Below are positions 34,794-45,317 of a stretch of DNA of 64,000 bases, one piece after another. The stretch's first letter is position 1, and each line of letters begins with the position of its first letter. The notes beneath the pieces are model-generated. The model searched no databases and was not told the origin of the DNA. It saw nothing but the letters and a program-made list of their open reading frames with translations. This DNA comes from Salvator merianae. Lineage: Eukaryota; Chordata; Lepidosauria; Squamata; Teiidae. A program made the position numbers and the translations under genes. The DNA is taken from positions 48,931,650 through 48,995,649 of the forward strand of contig QVOM02000073.1 in assembly GCA_003586115.2 (NCBI GenBank), written 5' to 3'.

Positions 34794-35053
34794 GGGCTTT
34801 TTCTGTACTTGCCTTTGATGTGGAGCAGATATCTCCGTAGTCCTCTTCTGGGCCTCTTTTGTCCCATGGTGTGTTAGGGTCCTGGGGTGCCCCTTGTTGC
34901 ACTGCCAAAATGGGTTTCCCAGGAGCTCAAAGGCCAGGAATGTTTGTTCCTGGCTGTCAGGGCCAGCTTTGAAGCTGGTCCAGAACAGATTGGGACAAGC
35001 CCCTGTCTGATCCAGATCCATAGATACAGACCTGCATAGGTAAGTGCAGAAAG
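34794..35053. mobile_element. TIR element of the GGCCC clan, about 260 bp
   Basis: Left end gggctttttctgtacttgcc and right end taggtaagtgcagaaag are inverted repeats and resemble the ends at 12503-13024. The right terminus has lost its last bases where a SINE tail (GAA repeats) abuts it. Confidence 0.62.
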
Positions 35054-35350
35054 AAGAAGAAGAAGAATTTGGTTTTTATACCCCGTTTTTCTCGGCCGAA
35101 GCTGACTCAAAAGCAGCTTGCAAGGTTATTTTTCGCCCGAAGGCTTACCTCTATCTATCTTCCGCATCACACAATGTGATGCTCCCTGTTTATCTACTTG
35201 CAATTACTTGCTTTCGAACAGCTAGGTTGACTGGAGCTAGAGGCCAGTAGAAGGCGCTCATCCCCTCTACACGGCAGACAGGGGCCTCGAACTCCGATCC
35301 TCCTATTGAAAGATCAGTGCCTTAGTCACCTGCGCCACCGTGCCTCTCAC
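35054..35350 (-). mobile_element. Second tRNA-derived SINE family, reverse orientation
   Basis: On the minus strand it starts gagaggcacggtggcgcagg with A-box-like gtggcgcaggtgactaagg and B-box-like ggagttcgaggcc. Its 3' part reads gctgcttttgagtcagcttc and gaaaaacggggtataaaaacc, ending in a TTC-repeat tail (35054-35075 on the + strand as GAA). The head differs from the other SINE family in the window. Confidence 0.75.
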
Positions 35351-36470
35351 CCTTGGTTTGTCAAAAATATCTTGCTTTTGTGTTACAGTTCTTGCCATTT
35401 AATTTTTTCAGGATGTGAGCAGGTAGCAGAGTACTCCTAGTGGTGCTTGCCTATGGATTTTGCTTGGAATCTTTCCTTATTTCTGGATATCTGAAATACA
35501 CATAATACCAATCAACAAGTACATTGAGACTGATGTGGCAGAATGGTTCACAACTGCAATTACATTTTGGGACTGTGATGTGCAATGTTATTTCTGTTTT
35601 TCTTTCTAGTGTTTTTCTCTGATATTTCCAAATCAGTGCTAAGGTACAAGTGTAATGCTAGCCAATATGCAAGCAGCAGATTTCAGAGGCATTTTTTGTA
35701 CTTGGCCAACCTATTCTGGACCAGGCTAGGACTCCCTGGCCTGGGATAGGCAACCCATCTCACCCTGGGATGGGTTACTTGTGAGGCAGGATAGGGCCGT
35801 CCACATTCCAGAGAGCCTGTCCCGTCGCAGGTCTGAGCACCAGCTTGGAAGTCTGGGCCCAGCCCTCAAAGGCTAGGCAAAGAGCTTGAAGGCAAAGAAC
35901 GAACGTTCCTGGCCTTTGGCATCTCTCTCTGGGCCCTTGCTGATGGTGTGCCAACTTCTAACTGCTCTTTCTGGGGTGTTGCCAAATAGGGTTTCCTATG
36001 GTATACCAGACCACGTGCCATCTGCCTCCAGCAAGCGAAACTCACCTGAGGCAGAGTATGATAAAGAGAGTTGTAACTGTGCAGGACATGTATAATGGGT
36101 TCATGCAAATTTAGTGGATGTTCTTTCTTACACCCAAACCTGGGCAATCTGCAATACACATATTTTGATATTCAGGGCTTAGTCTTTTCACTAGCTTTCA
36201 AATTTTCACTCATTCTCTTGACCTAGGCCATGTCTCCGCTCACTTCCCAGTAAACTGACTGTGGGAGATGTGCTTTGCTGTGACCTAGCTGGTGTAGAAA
36301 GCCATTTCTGTTGCCCTCAACCAGGTTGTGCTGGCAAGTGCCGGTACTAGCACAGAATGGCTGATTTTCCAGCCTCCTTGTGAGTTGGCCTCCATTTACA
36401 GATGCCAGCAGCTCTGTAATTCATTTCTATGAAACGCTGTAAGTGAATTAAGGAGTCAAGGGTCATTTCC
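35351..36470. other. Intronic sequence with a probable old TIR-clan member
   Basis: At about 35690 ggcattttttgtacttggcc looks like a decayed clan left end, followed by GC-rich text (35700-35950) similar in style to 36471-36934. The right end was not found. The rest is unassigned. Confidence 0.4.
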
Positions 36471-36934
36471 ATATTGCTTGGGCCATCCCATGTCCCCTGT
36501 CCTGGGCTAGGTAGTCAGACTCACAGTGGGCTGGGCTACAGGTAACCTGCAACATGGACAGCCCATTCTAGCCTAGCTTTGGAGGCAGGGAAGAAATGTT
36601 CCTGGCCTTCAAAGTTGGCAGTTGGCTAGGCATCCAGGAGCAGTGCACGTCCGGGTGCCCAGCTGAAACAGGACTGGGCTTGGTATACTGGCCCAGGACA
36701 GCACACTGTCCACACACTGTTCATGGACTGGTATACCAAAGTAAGTCCACTTATGGATTATGTTGAACAGGTCTACTGGTAGAGAGGGATATGGTGCCAT
36801 CCTTTCCGTATTCCGTTCCGTAGCTCTGTTCTGTGTGAATGGAGTGTGCTAGCAGAGGGCAAGGCCTCTGCTAGGCTGCGCCAGCATGCAGATGGAGAGG
36901 ACTGATATGCCATAAGCCCCATGTGAAAAGGACC
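36471..36934. mobile_element. TIR element of the clan with perfect 3-bp duplication
   Basis: Left end ggtcatttccatattgc and right end catgtgaaaaggacc are inverted repeats; AAG flanks both sides (36468-36470 and 36935-36937). Length 464 bp. The interior has ggtataccaaag-type words and no coding capacity. Confidence 0.72.
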
Positions 36935-37129
36935 AAGGTATCTTCAGAATGGAAACTTCTACCCTGACTGTAAGGCATCCTTCCCTGCCTGTCGGCGCCA
37001 GTGAACATCTCCAGCTTCATGAACATGGGGACCAGAGAAGACAGGCCACCCTGAAAGTGGGGGAAGAACATCTCTGGTGAAGTGTAGATACCACCCTAGT
37101 TCAACTAAATCAGATTTGATTCCTAGAAT

Positions 37130-37570
37130 ATGCTCTACATGGAACTTTCCTTTAAAGACAATCCAGAATCTGGAACTAATGCAAAATAGAGCAGCTTAGC
37201 TGCTGATAGGTGCTGACACATCAGTCTTGAAAGATCTGTGTTGGTTGCCAAAGCTCTGTTGGTTGGTTGTGGTGAGACCCTCCTTGTAGATTTGTGACAA
37301 GCAGAGGTTCAAGAGATGACAACACATGAGAAGGCCTTTCTTTGGAATAAGCGTCTTACTGGAGTACTTCATTTTTTGGTGTCTGGTTAAAATGTACCTC
37401 TTCACTCAGACAGGCCTTTGAAGTTTAAGTTTCTTCTTAAAGTTGTTCTGTGCTGAGTGAGTAGGTACTGTGCTATAATTATGTTTTTTAAATTGATTTT
37501 AGTCGTAAGTGTGACCCACCCTGAGACCTTCTCTTTTGATATAAACATCTTGAAATAGATAATAAATAAC
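37130..37570 (+). mobile_element. L2-type LINE 3' end
   Basis: Reads atctggaactaatgcaaaat, agagcagcttagctgctgat and gatctgtgttggttgccaaa, matching the region after VTSR-LDYC in the L2 copy at 31.8 kb. It ends with a taataaataac tail near 37560-37570. Internally deleted. Confidence 0.72.
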
Positions 37571-37737
37571 GGCTTCATTTGTGTATACTCTGGCTATCTC
37601 ATTCCTAAAGCAAGTGACTGTTCTCTTTCAAGTGGCCTAACTTTTTTTCTGGAATATATATCACTAGTTTACCGGTAAGTATTCTTAGTTGGAAATTACC
37701 TCAGGTTCTCCCAAATTAACAGTTTCTTGACTAGATC

Positions 37738-38083
37738 CAGTGGTGTAGCTACATGATCCGCCGCCCGGGGCGGACCAAACGGCGGAAGCCGAGCAGGGCG
37801 CCCAGCCCTGCAGGACGCCCCGCCCTGCAGCTGCCTACTCGCCGTGATGGTGGCCGCGCGCACGCATGCCAGCAGGCACGGCGAGCGAGCGGCGGGCGGG
37901 GCGAGCGAGGTGAGCGAGCGGCGGGCGGGGCGAGCGAGGTGAGCGAGCGTACCGGTAAGCTGACTAAAGGCAAACCGGACGCAGGGCGGGCGGGAGGGCC
38001 CAAGTCAAAGGCGGGCGCCGCCCCCAACAAGGCGCCACCCAGTGCGCACCGCCACCCGCGCCCCCCCCCTTGCTACGCCAGTG
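37738..38083. mobile_element. hAT-like non-autonomous element with perfect 8-bp duplication
   Basis: Starts CAGTGGTGTAGC and ends GCTACGCCAGTG (an inverted repeat with small changes). It is flanked by ACTAGATC on both sides (37730-37737 and 38084-38091). The 346-bp interior is very GC-rich with a 29-bp tandem repeat. It shares its left end with the element at 10402. The long frame over it is a composition artefact. Confidence 0.9.
37883..37950 (+). repeat. 29-bp GC-rich tandem repeat inside the hAT-like element
   Basis: Two perfect 29-bp copies starting gagcgagcggcgggcggggc (37883-37911, 37912-37940) and a partial third. Confidence 0.9.
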
Positions 38084-38091
38084 ACTAGATC

Positions 38092-38429
38092 TTGCTTGTA
38101 ATAAAGTGGGAGCTTGTATTATATACTGACCCTTCTCATTCTGCTTCTGGTGAGCCTCATAGCAGTGACTGAAGAGCATGCTGCGCTTTCATATTTTTGA
38201 GACTTTGATCTTAGATGGAGTAAAGCCATTCTGTGTTGGATCAAAGCCTCATTTGCTGCCCTTAGTGACTGGGAGTGGCTCAGTGCATCCAACTGGGTTG
38301 TCTCCTTGTCTAAAATTCTCCCTTCTGAAGGAAACCAGCTGACCCCTGTTTTAACAGCTGCCATGAGAGCTCCTGTACAGTGTTCTTCATGGAATGAGCA
38401 CCTTTTTGGGTTTTTTCCTGCATTTATTT
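38092..38429. other. Intronic non-coding sequence
   Basis: No recognised feature; could be the body of the LINE whose tail follows. Confidence 0.4.
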
Positions 38430-38580
38430 GCATTTATTTGCATTTTTTAATTTTGTGTGTAGTTAGTAATTCACTATTGTTTATTGCTAAACTGTATTTT
38501 TTGTTTGTTTGTTTTTTCCCCTTGGAAACTGCCTTGAGAAGTTTTCCCTGAAAAGGTGGCCTACAAATGAATTGATACGA
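38430..38580 (+). mobile_element. LINE 3' tail fragment (L2/CR1 group)
   Basis: The end gaaactgccttgagaagttt, then ccctgaaaaggtggcctacaa resembles the common LINE terminus with aaccgccttgag and gcggtatataaa words. Confidence 0.5.
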
Positions 38581-39036
38581 TGAGATAAAAAGAGAATGGC
38601 AAAATGTAATTCAGCTTTTCTGCTGTGTCCATACGCCCACTGTCACTGCAGCTTCCGCCTCTAGTGTTGTGATTATACAGCTAAATTTTTATACAGTTTG
38701 AAGCAAAGAACAAGGATAGGGTGGAGAATAAAGATTCTATATTGTCCTGGGGAAGATAGACTGTGATCCAGAGGCCTATGGAACCACAGCCTTGCTGAAG
38801 CTAAAAGTTTCTGTCTGGCCAGGGCCTAGATGAGAAATATCCTGAGAATTACGTATATGTTACTTCAAGCTTTGCGGTATAAGAAAAAATGGATAAGAAG
38901 AAAGAAGAACAGAAGAATTCTGGATGTGATTTGTCTGACGATAGATGTGTGATAAAATGAGGCTCTGAAGAATGATCTTCAGAAGTGCCTTGTACTAAAT
39001 CAGACCCTTGATCTGATTTGCTGTTGTCTATACTAA
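38581..39036. other. Intronic non-coding sequence
   Basis: No recognised feature. Confidence 0.5.
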
Positions 39037-39149
39037 GGGTGTATCCAAATATCACTTATTCTGCTATCTTTGGATATTTTGGAATAAAGCATGGATATTC
39101 CAGAATATCCAAACATAGTAGAATATATAAGCAACGTCTGGATGCAACC
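39037..39149. mobile_element. Palindromic MITE, second family, copy 2, with TAA duplication
   Basis: Left end GGGTGTATCCAAATATCACT and right end (reverse complement) GGTTGCATCCAGACGTTGCT are related inverted repeats, and arms remain paired to the centre (tttggatattttggaat against ttccagaatatccaaa). Flanked by TAA (39034-39036 and 39150-39152), as expected for PIF/Harbinger-type integration. Length 113 bp. Confidence 0.75.
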
Positions 39150-42109
39150 TAACTGGCCTTGTGTAGAGATGCAAGATAATGGAGGCTGGGTTTTTTTTGA
39201 ATGCAAAATAGGTGCTTTAACTTTTCCTAGCTGAAATGTCATAGATGAACCTTGAGATGAATGTTGGTTGGTAGAGTTCAAGAAATGAGGGGAGTGAAGG
39301 GTTTAACATTGCATTTGATTCTTTAGTAGGTTTGTTTTTTGTGGTGTGGTTATGTTCAATCATAATGTTACATTTATAAATATACATTCTGAGGGTTAAG
39401 TAAATAGGATAAAAAGTCTGTAGAGTGGGGAAAACTTGTTTTACCGGACAAAAAAACCTCAGGCCATTAGAAGAAGAAGGAAGTCACAGACCACAAGTTG
39501 GAGGGATAACTCTGGCAAAAGGAGGTGTTTTTTGCTTCTGTGGCACAGTCAGTCCCTGCCCTAAAACTTTTAGGTTTTCCAGATTTAAATGTAAGCAGGG
39601 TTGCAGATGGAGATGGTAACAGCTCCATAAGGCTTTCCAGTCTTTCTTGTCACATGGGGGATTTCGAGTTTAGGAAGAAGACTTTCGGACTTACGTATTC
39701 TCTTCTCTGATCTATGAGTATAATGTGTTTTCAACTATATGCTGTTGGGTCTTTGGGGAACTGCAGTCCAAAACTTTGGGAAGATGTTAACCTTCTCCTT
39801 GCTGTTTCTCTATATACAAAAAAAATATTTAATAGGGATGAGCCCTTCAGTGAGCAGTTGTAGAAGCAGGGGACTGTAAGGTCATAACACCCATAATCCC
39901 AGGTCTTTCTGAAAGGCTTATGCAACTCCCAAGTAGGGAGTCATGCCCAGGAGGTGACATGTAGCATGGTTTGGCGGCCATTTTAGCTTTCTCCATGAGC
40001 GGAACTAATGTCATCACTTACTCGGTACATCCCTAATAATCAACCATATAAGCCTCCATCTGCACTATGAAATGGTACCCCCCCAATTCATCATTTAATG
40101 GAGAGTTAGACCGGAGTCTTACGTAGTTCAGTTTCTGAATGGAGGCAAATCTAGAACTAGTCAGGCCGAGTCAGGTCTTAACAAGAGTCACCTAATCAGG
40201 CCTTTTGTCCCTGTTTTCCTTCTGTGATGCAAGGAGTTCTGGGTAACATGATTTTGTCATTCAGGTGGTTCTGGGTAGATGGGATACTTGTCTTGCCAGG
40301 GTGATTTATTTGGAAAACCTAACATGGACAGCCTCAATATCCTGGCTGGGCTCTTGCATTTGCAAGGTCTTGGAGAGTTGCCTAGATCATTTCATGGTAG
40401 AGCTGCTTCTGTTCTTGAAGTAGAGAGTGAAACATTTCATAATCCAACATAAGATAGATCTGAGAGGAAGAAGAAGCCCGGAACATCTGATTTCCTAGCA
40501 TAACATTTTAATAGTATTTTCCTATCTCAGAAAAAAACCCCACACAGTTAAGAGGCACTGAACTGCATATAAGCTTTAGCAGATGAAAAAAAAGGAATGA
40601 GATGTGTGAAAATGTGCTAGAAGAAAGTTAAGAATTCAGAAAGAAGAGTTTTCACATGCCACCAGGGGTGCTGTTTTCTTTTTCTAATTCACATATGTTG
40701 GAAGAACAAACATAAAAGTGGTTCTTTCAGTCTTACTGTAAATTCAGAGAACACAGAATTCAGTGTATATTTTGCTTGACCCCTGTAGGATGAGAATTCA
40801 CTAGAGATGGGAAAATAAGAGCAAAAAAAAGCAACTCTGTTAGTCAAGCCAGGTTTTTTGATGACCAAATAAGTTTTCCTTTCCTGCAATTAGCCTTCCT
40901 AAGAAAATATTTAAATAAATTAGTGATATTAAAGACATCAATCCCATGTTGGTATGGCTTAGAAACTTGCACATGAAGGTGTCTGTATAATTCTTCCTTT
41001 CATGTTAATGAGTACCACTCAGAGGCTTTCCAAGCAAAAGTGCCTTAGATCTTATTAGCATCTCATTTTATTCTAGCTCTTAGTGACCTGCTTCAGGGAA
41101 AGCCTCAGAAGTTGCCTCCTGCAGTTAGTGTTATCAGCTTAAGTAAAAGAACTTTGACGAAACAACATTGTAAATTGCAGTGCTGCTACAAAGCTTATTT
41201 CTGCACAAGCAGACCAGCTCATTGAGCAGTGGAGAATATTTATTACAAGGGTGCTAGCCTTGAGTACTATGTATGGTACTGTCAAAGTGATGAAATAGAG
41301 GTGTGATGATGTCATGTAATATATTCACTGTGAGAAACAATTAAGCTTGAAATTCTATTTATTGATGCCCATTCACCCACAGTTCTATGATAGGGGTGTG
41401 CAAAATGATATTAATGAAGGCTGCACAAGGTACTGGAACTTGGCACGAGCCTCTTATATAAGGACCCAATTTGCTAAGGGTTCAGCCTAGAAAATGTGGC
41501 ACTAGAGCAAGGTGAGGACGTACCTTGCTCTTAGTCAGCCCTTTCTGGCCTCTTTTGGAGCCTGGAAGGGGTGACTGTGCCTATTTCTGGATCAGGCTGC
41601 TTGATGACAGGCCTCCCGTGATTCCTACCAGGCCTCTAAACAAATTACTACTGTTGTTGACGTATAGAGGCCTAGCAGGGGTATGGCAGTGGACAGTCCT
41701 GCCCCTTCCAGACTCCAAAAAAGTCATGAGGGGCAGCCAGGAGCAAAGTGAGGTAAGGTAAATGGTACCATCTACTTAGCAAACATTGATGTCATCAAAG
41801 AGGGCATGGTCATTTCCAGTGCTTCAGTATAGTATCTGTGCATTCTTATTCTACACTGTTTGGCATTGCTTGTTGCTTAAACTTATGAAATATGTAAGAT
41901 ATATCTATAATAATCTATGGTATATGTAATGGGACTAAAATCTGTGCAGATTAGGATCAGCTGAGCCAAAAGTGTCTTGCTGAAGAAACAGACCTTTAAT
42001 TGGTGATGAAAGGTGTTATTTCTCAAGCAACATGTTTTGGGTTTTGCCTCAGGAAGTGTCTTATTTTGAGTCACTGCACAGTGGACCACAATGGGAGAGC
42101 TCAGTCTAT
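39150..42109. other. Intronic non-coding sequence, about 3 kb
   Basis: AT-rich, no exon or RNA gene seen. Short word gaactgcagtccaaaacttt at 39759 belongs to the repeat type at 24540. Confidence 0.45.
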
Positions 42110-42500
42110 GTTTACACTTGGCTGGCAGACTGGCCCACAGGCCTACTGGAATAGCTTGTCCGTATTGCTGACTAGTCTGCTAGGAGGCCCTGCCTCCCGG
42201 TAGAAGGCTGCATCTGCATGGGATGCTGTGGTGTAAAAATGGTGTCGTAGCCCATGCCAACAATGGAACACTTGTAAGTAGTCCGTGCAGCATTCCAGGT
42301 ACTGCACCAACTGCTCGTGTGAGGACCCCACATAAGCATCTGATCCAGTCTACTGAGCTTGAGGTTCTGGCTGTTTGGCTGAAATGGCCCAGGCTGGCAA
42401 TTTGGGAGTCTGAGAACATTCATTCGCGACCCTGAATTTGGGCCAGGATAGGCTATCCGCAGTGCAGGCTGCTGGGCCAGTTCTGGGCCAGATGACTTTC
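42110..42500 (+). repeat. Interspersed repeat of the 46.3-kb family
   Basis: The stretch aaggctgcatctgcatggga, tgctgtggtgtaaaaatggt, gtcgtagcccatgccaac aligns in order with 46360-46440 and with the reverse of 4030-4110. Ends unclear (left near tttacacttggctggc). Confidence 0.55.
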
Positions 42501-42830
42501 AGAAACATGCCTCATACTCCAGACAGGTTGGCGATGAGAGAAAAATGCTTTATAGTAATGGGGATGCATTTCGGTTATTTACTTTATTTATATAATCTTC
42601 TACAGCACAGTCTCAAGGCAATACGATGAATAAAAATAAACAAAAGTAAGAGGAAAACTAAAACACATGAACCCTCTCTCAGAGATATCTGTTAAATCCC
42701 AAAAGTCTCAGCTAAGAGGTAGGTTAACTAGGGGCTTGAAGTAAACAATGTGGGCAGTCTTCTGGGGAAGGGTCTTCCAAACCCTAGGGCCAGTAAGTGA
42801 GGAAGTACTCCTAGAAACAGCTACACCTTG

Positions 42831-42936
42831 GGAATATTTTTTATTTTAAGGTTTTATCATTTTTAGTTTCTATGGCTTTATTCTGTATATTGTCCTGGGA
42901 CTGTGGTGAAGGATGGTATAAAAATAAATAAATCTA
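42831..42936 (+). mobile_element. L2 LINE tail nested in the reverse L2 copy
   Basis: Reads tgtcctgggactgtggtgaa, ggatggtataaaaataaata, the same terminus as the forward copy ending at 32298, in the opposite orientation to the surrounding element. Confidence 0.65.
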
Positions 42937-43105
42937 AGGGAGACAGGGCTGAAAAAGGAACTGCCTCCCCAGAAATCTCACCCGTTGGCAGGAGTAGGTG
43001 ATACTCAAGCCATTTAGGGCTTTATATGTCAGTACCTTGAACCGGGCTTGGTAATGTCCAGGAAGCCAGTACAAATATTTAAAGACAGGTATAATGTTTG
43101 TCTGG

Positions 43106-43305
43106 AAGGAGCTGTAGCTCAATGGTACTGCAAGCAGCCTGGAAATCAGAAGATTGTTGGTTCAATCCTCAGCCTCTCCCAAGAAGCAGACTATGGCAAA
43201 TCTCTTCTGTATCTCAGCTAAGAAAACAGCATAGAGGTGCCCATGAAGGCACCCATGCAATCAACCAGGAGTCAGCCATGATTCAGGCTGTAATCAGACA
43301 TAACT
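43106..43305 (+). mobile_element. tRNA-derived SINE nested in the reverse L2 copy
   Basis: Head gagctgtagctcaatggtac with B-box ggttcaatcctc, core gcaaatctcttctgtatctc and aaacagcatagaggtgccc, and tail aaccaggagtcagccatgat. Same family as 25610-25810. Contains a short local duplication (gcccatgaaggcacccatgc). Confidence 0.85.
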
Positions 43306-43472
43306 AAAGGGGTACCTCAGAGGCACTTCAGGGAGACAGTATGTGGCCCTGGTATACTCAGCCTTGTCTGTTCTATCTTTTCTGTTATAGAATGTTCATG
43401 AGAGGGGAGAGGGGCAGACAGGTGTGTGAACAATCCCACCTCAGAGCCTTCAGTAAGACGCCTCAGAGATGC

Positions 43473-43569
43473 TTTTTTTTTTTTTTTTTTTTTTTTTNNN
43501 NNNNNNNNNNNNNNNNNNNNNNNNNNNNNNNNNNNNNNNNNNNNNNNNNNTTTTTTTTTTTTTTTTTTT
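43473..43569 (-). repeat. Poly-T tract with assembly gap (Ns at 43498-43550)
   Basis: 25 T, then 53 N, then 19 T. The gap falls inside a homopolymer, so its length is unreliable. In reverse it would be the poly-A tail of a minus-strand retroposon or processed transcript; the sequence to the right (cccagtcttggtggtaccca) was not identified. Confidence 0.9.
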
Positions 43570-44035
43570 GCTGTGTCTGATCCCAGTCTTGGTGGTACCC
43601 AACAACAGCAAATAATGCATGTCTGTCTAGACACACTGGTCAGCAGTGGAGATGCTGTATTTCGTACTAGTTCCAGCTTCCAAACTACCTCTGGGAGACA
43701 ATCTACTTTGGAGATTACCAGAGCATAGGACACTTTAATCACAATTTCTCTGGCTGAGAAGGGCTGAAGCTGGCAAACCTGCTGGCAGTTGTTGCCACCT
43801 GGGAGTCAAACAATAGGGAAGCATCCAGAAGAACTTCTAAGTCCCTTACTTGTGTGTTCCAGGGAATAATCACTCCATCCAGAACAGACTGCTGAATTTG
43901 AGTCCCTTTCACACAAAGGGCCACTGGCGTGTTTGGGTGGAGCTTCCATTTAGTGAGCCACATCCAGCCAATTGCAGACTTAGAGTCAGCTGCATCGAAG
44001 TTTGAATCCACCGTGAATCCACTTTCAGAGTCAGA

Positions 44036-44215
44036 GGCCCTTTCTGCACTTGGATTTATTCCAGATTATATCTCAGAATAGGGAAGTGCCATCTGCATGC
44101 TAGTGCAGACTGTGGTAGGCCCTGGGCAAGACCTTTCATAGTTTGCACTAGCATGTGCATAGCAAGTCCCTATTCTGGGATATAATCCACAATAAGGCCA
44201 AGTGCAGAAAGGGCC
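44036..44215 (+). mobile_element. 180-bp fully palindromic MITE, copy B, TSD AGA
   Basis: Ends GGCCCTTTCTGCACTTGG and CCAAGTGCAGAAAGGGCC are perfect inverted repeats; AGA flanks both sides (44033-44035, 44216-44218). Exactly 180 bp. The arms (ttattccagattatatctca, gaatagggaagtgcc, gcatgctagtgcagactgtg) pair with the right half throughout. Confidence 0.93.
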
Positions 44216-44500
44216 AGAAAATACATCAGCAAATTGACTGGTAGTTTTCCTTCTGCATTACCTAATCCAGGAAATCCATCTTTGAATTAGATAATGGGTG
44301 GTGGTGGTGGTGGGGGAGATGGATCATCACTTTAATAATGTGTTCTCCCTTTCTGAAGGTAGATCCAAGTTGGATTAAAGCTTAGATGTAACTGGGGCCC
44401 TAGACAACATATTCATGTCGGTGATGATGCCACTTGCACAAAGTATGGGGGAGTGATGAGGCAACTTGCACACAGTATGGGAGATTCACCTCTGTGGCAA

Positions 44501-44580
44501 GAATCATAGAATCATAGAGTTGGAAGGGACCTCCAGGGTCATCGAGTCCAACCCCCTGCTCAGTGCAGGAGTGGTGAACA
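44501..44580 (-). mobile_element. CR1 LINE 3' terminus, reverse orientation
   Basis: Reads gaatcatagaatcatagagt, tggaagggacctccagggtc, atcgagtccaaccccctgct. In reverse this is the classic CR1 end with the repeated ATTCTATG octamer. Confidence 0.92.
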
Positions 44581-45317
44581 AATGTACTGTGCCTTTTGAT
44601 CCTGAAAGTCATTTTACATGGAGGAAGAGGAGGCGCTCTTAGGCTAATCAACTTCCTTGAGAATCAGCAGAAGACCTCTGCGGCAGGTGGAGTGGCCCAG
44701 GAGCCAGATGGGGCCTTGAGAGTGTAAATGCACTGCCCCAGGGCATCCAGATATCTAGATTCCCTCCTCCTTGGCCAAATAGGAGGGTGCCTTATGGCAC
44801 CCACATGGATTCAGCCTTAGAATGAGTTGCTGGATGACTTGGACATAGAATCCTCATGGTTAAATACTTTTTAGTAGTGAACATTGCCCCTCACCATGCC
44901 AAGGATGAACAAGAAATAATGACAGGCCATCCTGTTCCTTAATATGATCCTTCAGAAGCTGTGCCCTACAGGTTGGGTGGATGGGAGTTCTAATGCTGCT
45001 TCCCCAGGAGCTTTGCCCACCTGTGGAACAAGGAAAGCCTATTGAGTTGCTGTCATTGAAGTGTAAGCTGGAAGATCAGCACCGGAAAAGATTATTTTCC
45101 CCCTAACGTTCTTTTAGAAGTCACCTAGGAAGTTGCTGAGCCAGAGTTCCACAGCTTCAGACATGTGGCGAAAGGATCTGACATGGGCATCATTTGTTGC
45201 ATGGTGCTACACTGTAACCAGTGGCAATGTAGGTACAGCCTTGCTTGCAAAAGTGGTGATAGCTTTTATGTTTTTCACAGGCCTAATCTTTAATAGCTAT
45301 CTCTAACTTGTAGCTTA
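44581..45317. other. Intronic non-coding sequence
   Basis: No recognised feature. Confidence 0.5.

Larger units (their letters stand above)
42560..44030 (-). mobile_element. L2-type LINE copy, reverse orientation, with nested insertions
   Basis: On the minus strand 44011-43739 encodes GWMWLTKWKLHP and QVRDLEVLLDASLLFDSQV, the C-terminal RT region of L2-type LINEs. 43742-43640 continues with YALVISKVDCLPEVVWKLEL. The 3' part is found at 43090-42940 and 42830-42570, ending in an ATTTAT-type tail near 42575-42590. The copy is split by a forward L2 tail (42831-42936), a SINE (43106-43305) and an unidentified insert with the T tract and gap (about 43310-43640). Confidence 0.72.
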
